This document shows, piece after piece, positions 1-6,442 of a stretch of 7,558 nt of DNA. Source of the DNA: Flavobacteriaceae bacterium (GTDB taxonomy: Bacteria > Bacteroidota > Bacteroidia > Flavobacteriales > Flavobacteriaceae). The notes under the pieces are model-generated. The model did not search any database, was not told where the DNA came from, and saw only the letters and a list, made by a program, of their open reading frames with translations. The translations under genes were made by a program, and so were the position numbers. Every line of letters starts with the position of its first letter. Position 1 is the first letter of the stretch. The stretch lies in the NCBI GenBank assembly GCA_947377425.1, contig CANCFZ010000118.1, positions 1 through 7,558 of the forward strand. Direction: 5' to 3'.

Positions 1-2
1 TT

Positions 3-1436
3 TTATTTCCAACCGCCACCAAGGTTTCTATAAGCACGAACTACGGCGTTCAATTGTTCTTTCTTGATGTCCATCAGTTCTAACTTCGTTTGAAGCGCAT
101 CACGTTGCGTCATTAATACTTCAAAATAATCTACTCTTGCAGATTTAAACAAATCGTTAGAAAACTCAATTGATTTGTTAAGTGCATCTACTTGTTTCGT
201 TTTAAGAGTGTAACTATTATTCAAATTACTAATTTTTGCTAATTGAGTAGAAACCTCTAAATAAGCATTTAAAATAGTACGTTCATAGTTATACAAAGCT
301 TGAAGTTGGCGTGCATTTGCCTTATTAAATTCTGCCTTAATAGCATTACGATTGATAAGCGGACCAGCAAGATCGCCTGCTAACGAGTATAGTAACGACT
401 CTGGCAAGGTGAATAAATAGGATGGTTTAAAGGCTTGTAATCCTAAAGTAGAGGAAATTCCTAAGGACGGATAAAATTCGGCACGGGCCACTTTTACATC
501 CAATTTTGCAGCGGTCAATTCCAATTCTGCTTGTTTAATATCGGGACGATTTGCTAATAATTGTGATGGAATACCTGTATTAACAGTTGCAGGAACTAAA
601 TTTAAAAAAGAAGTTTTTTCTCTTTTAATTTCTTGCGGATAACGCCCTAACAGAAAGTTGATTCTGTTTTCGGTTTCTTTAATACTTTGCAGAATATCAT
701 ATTCCATGCTTTGAGAAGACAATACCTCGGCTTGAAATTTTTGAACAGCCAATTCGGTTGCTCTAGCCGCATCTTTTTGAATTTTTACAATTTCTAAAGC
801 GTTTTGTTGCAGTTGAATATTTTGTCTTACAATATCCAGTTGATTATCTAAAGACAATAATTCATAATAGGAATTAGCAACTTCTGAAACTAGATTCGTA
901 ACTACAAAATTCTTACCTTCAATAGTTGATAAATATCTGCTAACAGCTGCTTTCTTAGAATTGCGCAATTTTTTCCAAATATCTACTTCCCAGTTAGCGT
1001 ATGCCAATAAATTGAAATCTTTTAAAGATTCTGGAACCCTATTTCCAGGTGTGATTTCTGCAGAAGCATCTCCAGCTCCTTGACTGGTGTAGGTTCCTAC
1101 TTTTTCAACACTAGCACCAGCTCTTAAACCAACTGATGGTAATAAGGCACCTTTTCTAAGTCGAATGTCATTTTTAGCAATTTCAATTTCTTGCAATGTA
1201 ATTAACAACTCTTGATTGTTTTTAAGAGCTGCATCGATTAAATCGGCAAGGTTTTTATCCTTAAAAAAGGTATTCCAAGGAGTAGTTGCTATGTTATTTG
1301 TATCCTTGCTACTAACATAAGATTCAGGAACAGGAGCATTTGCTTTTGTAGGAGCAATAGCAGGTGTTTTACAACCTACCATCGCTAAGCATAAGCCTAG
1401 CGGGATAAGATATTGATATATTTTAAGTTTATTCAT
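3..1436 (-). CDS. Outer-membrane efflux lipoprotein, TolC/OprM (NodT) family
   Basis: This 477-residue protein is the outer-membrane channel of the tripartite RND pump encoded with it; it would form a trimeric duct through the outer membrane and periplasm. The N-terminus is a signal peptide ending LAMVGC, so Cys22 is the likely lipidated residue; Met at -3 makes the lipobox slightly atypical. Two repeated outer-membrane-factor halves follow, about residues 60-265 and 288-470. Family signatures are SQLLANRPDI (291-300), which opens the second half, ARAEFYPSLGI (317-327), and the C-terminal LGGGW (472-476) common in lipidated members. Length is normal for the family. The ATG overlaps the end of the pump gene by 8 bp (shared ATGAATAA), which supports this start and translational coupling. 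The stop lies 2 bp inside the window, so any terminator is out of view. The family is sure; the substrate is not known. Confidence 0.95.
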   Translation of the reverse strand: MNKLKIYQYLIPLGLCLAMVGCKTPAIAPTKANAPVPESYVSSKDTNNIATTPWNTFFKDKNLADLIDAALKNNQELLITLQEIEIAKNDIRLRKGALLPSVGLRAGASVEKVGTYTSQGAGDASAEITPGNRVPESLKDFNLLAYANWEVDIWKKLRNSKKAAVSRYLSTIEGKNFVVTNLVSEVANSYYELLSLDNQLDIVRQNIQLQQNALEIVKIQKDAARATELAVQKFQAEVLSSQSMEYDILQSIKETENRINFLLGRYPQEIKREKTSFLNLVPATVNTGIPSQLLANRPDIKQAELELTAAKLDVKVARAEFYPSLGISSTLGLQAFKPSYLFTLPESLLYSLAGDLAGPLINRNAIKAEFNKANARQLQALYNYERTILNAYLEVSTQLAKISNLNNSYTLKTKQVDALNKSIEFSNDLFKSARVDYFEVLMTQRDALQTKLELMDIKKEQLNAVVRAYRNLGGGWK

Positions 1437-4400
1437 GGCTATTAATTTCTTCTGTTAATGGATTTTCATCTTCATTTTTGATGAATTGAGTTTTTTCGGA
1501 AATTCTACCAAATATGTAATATAATCCTGGAATAATCAATACCCCACATAGTGTACCTATAAGCATACCACCAGCAGCGGCTGAACCCAAGGTTCTATTT
1601 CCAATTTTACCTGGATCTGAAGCTAATGTCAATGGAATTAATCCTGCAATAAAAGCAAATGATGTCATCAAAATAGGTCGAAAACGAACTGCAGCTCCTT
1701 CCATTGCAGCATTAAGAACAGAGGCACCCTGACTGTGTTTTTGGGCGGCAAACTCTACAATTAATACAGCGTTTTTACCTAACAATCCAATAAGCATTAC
1801 AAAGGCTACTTGCGCATAAATATTATTAGCCAAACCAAATAATTTTAAGAATAAAAAAGCTCCAAAAATACCAGCTGGTAAAGACAAAATAACTACTAAA
1901 GGTAAAATAAAACTCTCATACTGAGCAGCAAGAACTAAATAAACAAAACCAAGACAAATTAAAAATATATAAATAGCTTCATTTCCTCGCGCTACCTCAT
2001 CGGCTGATATTCCAGCCCAATCAATTCCGAAACCTCTAGGAAGTGTTTTTTCGGCAACTTCTTTTACTACCGCAATTGCAGTTCCACTACTATAACCAAT
2101 AGCTGGTGCGCCGCTTATTTCTGACGCATTATACATATTATGTCTTGTGATTTCTGACAAACCATATACTTTTTCCATTTTCATAAAGGCTGAAAACGGC
2201 ACCATTTCGTCTCTATTATTTTTAACATAGAGTTTTAAAATATCTTCTGGAAGCGCTCTGTACTGCGGTGAAGTTTGCACAATTACCTTGTACTGACGGT
2301 CATATTTTATAAAACTGGTTTCATAATTACTACCTACCAGCGTTGATAATGTATTCATAGCATTGTCGATACTTACTCCTTTTTGCTGAGCAATATCATT
2401 ATCTATGTTTAACATATATTGAGGAAAACTGGCACTATAAAAGGTAAATACAGAAGTTAATTCGGGACGTTTTTTTAAAGCCGCAACGAAATCCTTACTA
2501 ACGGTTTCCATTTTTTTATAATCTCCAGAACCAGCTTTGTCAAGCAAACGTAATTCAAATCCACCTGCTGCACCATATCCTGGAACAGCTGGAGGTTGGA
2601 AATATTCAATCGTAGCTCCTGTGATATTTTTAGATTCTTCTTCTAGCTCTTTGATTATTTCTTCAACATTATGTTTACGCTCGTGCCAATCTTTTAAATT
2701 TATCAAACAGGTACCTGTATTAGAACCAGTTCCCTCTGTTAAAATTTCATATCCAGCTAAGGCTGAAACTGATTTTACACCATCTACTTTTTCGGCTACT
2801 TTTTGAAGTCTTTCGGCTATTTGATTAGTTCTTTCGAGAGAGGAACCAGGAGGAGTTTGAATAATAGCATAAAACATCCCTTGATCCTCACTAGGAATAA
2901 ATCCAGATGGCAGGCTATTGTTTATAAAAAATATACCTGCACAAAAGACTAATAAAATTCCGAATGATATAGATCTTCTATTAATAAAGGTAGAAAGTAC
3001 TTTTTGATATACCGTTGATAATTTATTAAATTTATTATTGAAGCCATCCAAAAATCTGTTAATTAAATTTTTAGGTTTTGCAACTCCGTGAGTGTTTTTT
3101 AACATCAAAGCACACAATGCGGGTGTCAATGTTAATGCCACGATACCAGAAAGTATAATTGCAGTAGCCATTGTGATAGAAAACTGACGGTAAAAAATAC
3201 CAACTGGACCCGACATAAATGCTACGGGTATAAACACCGCCGCCATTAAAAATGTTATGGCAATAATAGCTCCGCCTATCTCTGACATTGCTTTTTTGGT
3301 AGCTTTTCTTGCTGAAAGATGTTCTTCTTCCATTTTGGCATGCACGGCTTCAATAACTACAATGGCATCATCGACGACGACTCCAATGGCTAAAACAAGT
3401 GCAAATAAAGTGATTAAGTTAATTGTAATTCCGAATAACTGCATAAAAGCAAACGTACCAATAAGTGATACAGGAACGGCAATAGCCGGAATAAGTGTCG
3501 AACGCCAATCTCCTAAAAACAAGAAAACAACTAAACCTACCAATATAAAAGCTTCAACAAGAGTATGAATTACTTTTTCAATAGAAGCATCTAAAAACTT
3601 TGAAGCATCATAACTAATTTCATAATCCATTCCTTTTGGGAAAGATTTTTTTAGTTCTTCTAACTTGGCTTTAACATCTTTAATTACCTGACTGGCATTA
3701 CTACCATACGATTGTTTAATAGTAATTGCCGCAGAAGGATGCCCGTCAATACTCGAATAAATATCATACATAGAACTACCAAATTCAACATCGGCAACAT
3801 CTTTTAATCGAAGTAATTCACCATTGGCATTGGATCGTACTACTATATTTTCATAACCTTCTTTAGTAGTGAATCGTCCTTTATATTTTAATACATATTC
3901 AAAAGCTTGTGATCTTTTACCAGAACTTTCACCAGTTTTACCAGGAGATGCTTCCAAACTTTGATTACTTAACGATTCCATAACCTCATCCGAAGATATT
4001 TTATAAGCTAGCATTCTATCTGGTTTCAACCAAATACGCATAGCATAATCACGATTCCCTAAAATGTCGGCAAAACCTACCCCATTGACACGTTTTAAAT
4101 CGGAAAGAATATTAATGTCGGCGTAGTTGTAAAGAAATTTTTGATCGGTTTTAGCGTCTTTACTGAACAAGTTAACATACAAAAGCATGTTGGGCTCTTC
4201 ACGGGTAATTTTCAAACCTTCTCTTACTACTAATGGAGGAAGTTTATTGATAACAGAAGCAACACGATTTTGAATATTAATTGCAGCTTGATTAGGATCT
4301 GTACCTAAATTAAATACAACCTGAACCGATGCTTCACCATCATTACCAGCATCTGAAGTGATATATTTCATTCCAGGAACACCATTGATGGCTCTTTCTA

Positions 4401-4593
4401 GAGGAATAACAACTGCTTTAATCATTAATTCCCCATTAGCTCCTGGATAATCTGCAGTAATGTTAACTTTTGGCGGAGAAATAGACGGAAATTGAGTTAC
4501 TGGCAAACCAGTCATTGCCAATATTCCTAAAAAGACAATTACTAACGATATTACAATCGACAATACGGGTCTTTGTATAAATTTATTAAACAT
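1429..4593 (-). CDS. RND multidrug efflux permease, HAE1 family (AcrB-like)
   Basis: This 1054-residue inner-membrane proton/drug antiporter is the motor of the system. Layout matches AcrB: TM1 at about 9-29, a first periplasmic loop to about 338, TM2-TM6 at about 340-498, TM7 at about 541-559, a second periplasmic loop to about 870, then TM8-TM12 to about 1028. Proton-relay residues are present: Asp408-Asp409 in GVVVDDAIVV (TM4), Lys940 in GLLGKNAVLIVEFA (TM10) and Arg972 in FRPILMTS (TM11). These equal AcrB D407, D408, K940 and R971. Other AcrB landmarks are YRQFSIT (468-474), LTPALCALML (489-498) and MVPFSAF (797-803). By alignment from memory, most phenylalanines of the AcrB distal drug pocket are replaced (see findings). 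It starts 29 bp after the adaptor stop, behind an A-rich leader. It could export drugs, bile-like compounds, dyes or a native metabolite; the sequence does not say which. It is not a heavy-metal (HME) type, judging by the TM4 motif. Confidence 0.97.
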   Translation of the reverse strand: MFNKFIQRPVLSIVISLVIVFLGILAMTGLPVTQFPSISPPKVNITADYPGANGELMIKAVVIPLERAINGVPGMKYITSDAGNDGEASVQVVFNLGTDPNQAAINIQNRVASVINKLPPLVVREGLKITREEPNMLLYVNLFSKDAKTDQKFLYNYADINILSDLKRVNGVGFADILGNRDYAMRIWLKPDRMLAYKISSDEVMESLSNQSLEASPGKTGESSGKRSQAFEYVLKYKGRFTTKEGYENIVVRSNANGELLRLKDVADVEFGSSMYDIYSSIDGHPSAAITIKQSYGSNASQVIKDVKAKLEELKKSFPKGMDYEISYDASKFLDASIEKVIHTLVEAFILVGLVVFLFLGDWRSTLIPAIAVPVSLIGTFAFMQLFGITINLITLFALVLAIGVVVDDAIVVIEAVHAKMEEEHLSARKATKKAMSEIGGAIIAITFLMAAVFIPVAFMSGPVGIFYRQFSITMATAIILSGIVALTLTPALCALMLKNTHGVAKPKNLINRFLDGFNNKFNKLSTVYQKVLSTFINRRSISFGILLVFCAGIFFINNSLPSGFIPSEDQGMFYAIIQTPPGSSLERTNQIAERLQKVAEKVDGVKSVSALAGYEILTEGTGSNTGTCLINLKDWHERKHNVEEIIKELEEESKNITGATIEYFQPPAVPGYGAAGGFELRLLDKAGSGDYKKMETVSKDFVAALKKRPELTSVFTFYSASFPQYMLNIDNDIAQQKGVSIDNAMNTLSTLVGSNYETSFIKYDRQYKVIVQTSPQYRALPEDILKLYVKNNRDEMVPFSAFMKMEKVYGLSEITRHNMYNASEISGAPAIGYSSGTAIAVVKEVAEKTLPRGFGIDWAGISADEVARGNEAIYIFLICLGFVYLVLAAQYESFILPLVVILSLPAGIFGAFLFLKLFGLANNIYAQVAFVMLIGLLGKNAVLIVEFAAQKHSQGASVLNAAMEGAAVRFRPILMTSFAFIAGLIPLTLASDPGKIGNRTLGSAAAGGMLIGTLCGVLIIPGLYYIFGRISEKTQFIKNEDENPLTEEINSHE

Positions 4594-4622
4594 TTTTAAT
4601 TTTTTTTATATAGTTATTATGA

Positions 4623-5705
4623 CTATTCTGATTTTAGTTTCAAACTAGATAGTACCTTTTTTGGATCAAGATAATCGTATTTAATTTTATCATTATCGTT
4701 GGCTTTTTGAATACCTTCAAATAAAATTTTATCATCAACCGTTATTCCAGAATTTATAACATACAAATCTGGCATTTCACCTTTTATAGTAATTTCTTTT
4801 GATTTAATTACATTGTTTTTATCTACTACAAATACATATTTTTTATCTTGAATTTCATAAGTAGCTTTTTGAGGAATAACTAAGGCATTTCTAACTGGTA
4901 CTTTCATCTGAACTTGACCTGTTTCACCATTTTTTAATAGTTTATCAGAATTTGGAAAACTTGCTCTAAAGGCTATATTTCCTGTTTCGTTATCAAACTC
5001 ACTTTCAATAACTTCTACCTTTCCTCTATATTTTAAAGGTTGCCCGTTTGCTAAAAGCAATGTTACATTAGCATCTCCTCTATCTTTTACATTGTTTTGA
5101 TAATCTAAATATTCTGGTTCAGAAACATTAAAATAAGCAAACATTTTACTATTGTCGGAAAGACTTGTTAATAATTCACCTTCATCTATAAGACTTCCTA
5201 TTTTTTTGGGAAGTCTGTCAATAGTACCAGCAAATGGAGCTCTTATTTCTGTAAATGATAGATGTACTTTTGCTAAAGAAACTTCTGCTCTGGCTTGTTC
5301 TAGCTTAGCTTGAGCCATAGCTTGTTCGCTTTTGGAAACCACATTTTTATCGGCCAACATTTTAGCATTTTGCAATTCTATTTCTGCCGATTTTGCTTCA
5401 GCTTGTGCTTTTAAAAGCTCTGCTTCATAAATTTTAGGCATGATTTTAAATAGTAACTGACCCGCATTTACATATTGCCCTTCATCGACATAAATATTTT
5501 GAAGAAACCCTTTCTCTTGAGCGCGAATTTCAATATTTCGTACTGAACGAATTTGCGAAACATACATTTTGGTAAATGAAGTATCAATAACGATTGGGTT
5601 GGTTACAGTAAATCTAACTGCTTCTTCTTTTTCTTGCTTTTTTGTTGTACAGCTTATTAAGCTCAATAAGGCAATTAGGCCTGTAAAAACTACTCTTCTT
5701 TTCAT
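4623..5705 (-). CDS. RND efflux periplasmic adaptor (membrane fusion protein), lipoprotein
   Basis: This 360-residue protein would bridge the inner-membrane pump and the outer-membrane channel, as AcrA/MexA do. It has a type II signal peptide with a good lipobox LISC, making Cys19 the lipid anchor. The first lipoyl half lies at about 57-92 (GFLQNIYVDEGQYVNAGQLL, 66-85). An alpha-hairpin rich in Ala, Glu and Lys spans about 93-149, and the second lipoyl half about 150-186 (FTEIRAPFAGTID, 151-163). A beta-barrel domain (about 188-270) and a membrane-proximal domain (about 271-336) follow. FTEIRAPFAG and the NGETGQVQM turn (259-267) are typical of the AcrA/MexE branch. The ATG at 5705 is the natural start because it gives a complete lipoprotein signal. 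It is the first of three closely packed efflux genes. A promoter just upstream is not obvious; transcription may begin before the exported-protein gene or inside 5733-5870. Confidence 0.95.
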   Translation of the reverse strand: MKRRVVFTGLIALLSLISCTTKKQEKEEAVRFTVTNPIVIDTSFTKMYVSQIRSVRNIEIRAQEKGFLQNIYVDEGQYVNAGQLLFKIMPKIYEAELLKAQAEAKSAEIELQNAKMLADKNVVSKSEQAMAQAKLEQARAEVSLAKVHLSFTEIRAPFAGTIDRLPKKIGSLIDEGELLTSLSDNSKMFAYFNVSEPEYLDYQNNVKDRGDANVTLLLANGQPLKYRGKVEVIESEFDNETGNIAFRASFPNSDKLLKNGETGQVQMKVPVRNALVIPQKATYEIQDKKYVFVVDKNNVIKSKEITIKGEMPDLYVINSGITVDDKILFEGIQKANDNDKIKYDYLDPKKVLSSLKLKSE

Positions 5706-5732
5706 GATTAATTTGGAAATTATGCGATTGAA

Positions 5733-5843
5733 TTATTTTAGAAATAGGTATTTCCATAAAGTTAATTGCATCGGAATCCAAAACAGGATAAGAATAATCA
5801 AACCAATTGAAGTAAAATTATATAAATCCACATGAAAATTCAT
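5733..5843 (-). CDS. Candidate small membrane protein, 36 aa
   Basis: An ATG-to-TAA frame of 36 codons too small for routine gene calling. The peptide begins MNFHVDLYNFTS, runs through an uncharged stretch IGLIILILFWIPMQLTLW (about residues 13-30) and ends KYLFLK. This looks like one transmembrane helix with a basic C-terminal end. It sits 27 bp after the stop of the exported-protein gene and 27 bp before the adaptor ATG, much like the 29-bp adaptor-pump gap, so it fits as a member of the same transcript. By analogy with AcrZ, a small membrane peptide bound to AcrB in Escherichia coli, it could be a pump accessory; that is inference from position and size only, and I see no homology to AcrZ. 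Caution: in AT-rich DNA a hydrophobic frame of this length can arise by chance, there is no ribosome-binding signal, and an inverted repeat covers the start codon. Confidence 0.4.
   Translation of the reverse strand: MNFHVDLYNFTSIGLIILILFWIPMQLTLWKYLFLK
5741..5754. promoter_or_regulatory. Second inverted repeat before the adaptor gene
   Basis: A 6-bp inverted repeat with a 2-bp centre, GAAATA-GG-TATTTC on the plus strand. It lies 36 bp upstream of the adaptor start codon and over the last codons of the 36-codon frame. It has the same architecture as the repeat at 5830-5845 but a different sequence, so one protein binding both is not implied. It could be an operator or chance; short AT-rich palindromes are common in this composition. 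Confidence 0.22.
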
Positions 5844-5845
5844 GT
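5830..5845. promoter_or_regulatory. Inverted repeat, candidate operator at the efflux operon
   Basis: A perfect 7-bp inverted repeat with a 2-bp centre, ACATGAA-AA-TTCATGT. It lies in the gap after the exported-protein gene and covers the ATG of the 36-codon frame, about 125 bp upstream of the adaptor start. The size and short spacer suit a dimeric repressor such as the TetR/AcrR proteins that often control RND pumps; no such regulator gene is in the window. The 2-bp centre makes an RNA hairpin less likely than a protein site. Function is inferred. Confidence 0.35.
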
Positions 5846-5870
5846 TTGAAAAACCGATGTATGTTTTATA

Positions 5871-6266
5871 TCAAATCCTTAAAACTCTTTGAGTAATATA
5901 AATAGGATTGTAGTTTCCGTTAAGGTACGGTAAGGATTTAGTATGATTATCACAATAATTTAAAGCGAATTTTTTTGAATAAGAACAATACAATGTGTTA
6001 ATCAAATTGTATTTTCCAAAAAAGAAATGATTTACATTTTGCTCTTTTACACCATTAGTTGATTGAGATTCTTCTTCTAAATCTACATCTGTATCTTCTA
6101 TTAAAGTGATACTATGCTCTTCATTTACAATTTTTATTTGTCCTTTTTGAGTAAAATTTTGGACAGAATTATAAGAATATTTGCATTGATTTATTGACGC
6201 ATAAGCACATTCCTTACTGCCAAGCAGAAGGAAACTGAAGAATACAAAAAATGTAATTATTCTCAT
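5871..6266 (-). CDS. Hypothetical exported protein, 131 aa
   Basis: I do not recognise this protein. Residues 1-23 form a signal peptide (hydrophobic FFVFFSFLLL, then a likely cleavage after AYA at 21-23), so the product should be exported to the periplasm or beyond. There is no lipobox. The mature part of about 108 residues has an acidic run EDTDVDLEEE (57-66), an aromatic and Asn-rich second half, and three cysteines (28, 94, 105); Cys20 lies in the signal. The C-terminus is PIYITQRVLRI. No catalytic or metal-binding pattern is evident. A canonical flavobacterial -7 motif lies 7 bp before the ATG, and the gene is followed 27 bp later by the candidate small membrane ORF and then by the efflux genes on the same strand. 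It may be the first gene of their transcript. The signal peptide argues that it is a real gene; its function is unknown. Confidence 0.72.
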   Translation of the reverse strand: MRIITFFVFFSFLLLGSKECAYASINQCKYSYNSVQNFTQKGQIKIVNEEHSITLIEDTDVDLEEESQSTNGVKEQNVNHFFFGKYNLINTLYCSYSKKFALNYCDNHTKSLPYLNGNYNPIYITQRVLRI

Positions 6267-6273
6267 AATGCGC

Positions 6274-6306
6274 CAAAATTAAGTAATTTTTAAAAAACAA
6301 AAGCAA
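6274..6306 (-). promoter_or_regulatory. Putative Bacteroidota-type promoter for the exported-protein gene
   Basis: On the minus strand a perfect -7 element TAATTTTG (TAnnTTTG) occupies 6274-6281, and a TTG -33 element lies at 6304-6306 with a 22-bp spacer. This fits the TTG / 17-23 bp / TAnnTTTG pattern described for Flavobacterium. The -7 element ends only 7 bp before the ATG at 6266, so the transcript would have almost no leader. It may drive the exported-protein gene and, by read-through, the efflux genes. Confidence 0.5.
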
Positions 6307-6324
6307 AAATCATAGTTAAGAAAA

Positions 6325-6337
6325 GTATAAACTATAC
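6325..6337. promoter_or_regulatory. Inverted repeat upstream of the promoter
   Basis: A perfect 5-bp inverted repeat with a 3-bp centre, GTATA-AAC-TATAC, about 20 bp upstream of the proposed -33 element. The position would suit an activator or regulator site for the exported-protein/efflux transcript. The arms are short and AT-rich, so chance is a real alternative. Confidence 0.22.
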
Positions 6338-6351
6338 GAAAACGTTACCTT

Positions 6352-6388
6352 TATCTTAAAATTAAATCACTTTTCTTAAGTATCTTAA
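6352..6388. repeat. Direct and inverted repeats in the 6267-6442 gap
   Basis: The octamer TATCTTAA occurs at 6352-6359 and again at 6381-6388, 29 bp apart start to start. The second copy is also the right arm of an inverted repeat TTAAG-TAT-CTTAA (6376-6388). These lie in the middle of the 176-bp gene-free gap between the OmpA-like gene and the exported-protein gene. They may be regulator sites. I saw no convincing terminator for the OmpA-like gene and no supported gene in this gap. Confidence 0.22.
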
Positions 6389-6442
6389 CAAAAATGCCCA
6401 AAGAAAATCTTAGAGCACATGTGTTTCATGTTTTAGAATATA

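Noticed and set aside
1429..1436. Possible frameshift or fusion between pump and channel genes because they overlap
   Set aside because: The 8-bp overlap is in different frames and both proteins have normal, complete ends; ordinary operon packing.
2537..3568. Two plus-strand open frames at 2537-2806 and 3257-3568 opposite the permease
   Set aside because: They lie wholly inside a well-supported RND gene and their translations are low-complexity shadows without domains.
5569..5835. Plus-strand 88-codon frame across the adaptor start and upstream gap
   Set aside because: It overlaps the adaptor signal-peptide region antisense. The product is basic and unstructured-looking, with no signal, domain or upstream promoter motif.
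6416..6423. CACATGTG palindrome just past the OmpA-like gene, considered as a terminator or operator
   Set aside because: Only 8 bp, with no T tract next to it on either strand; not enough to call.
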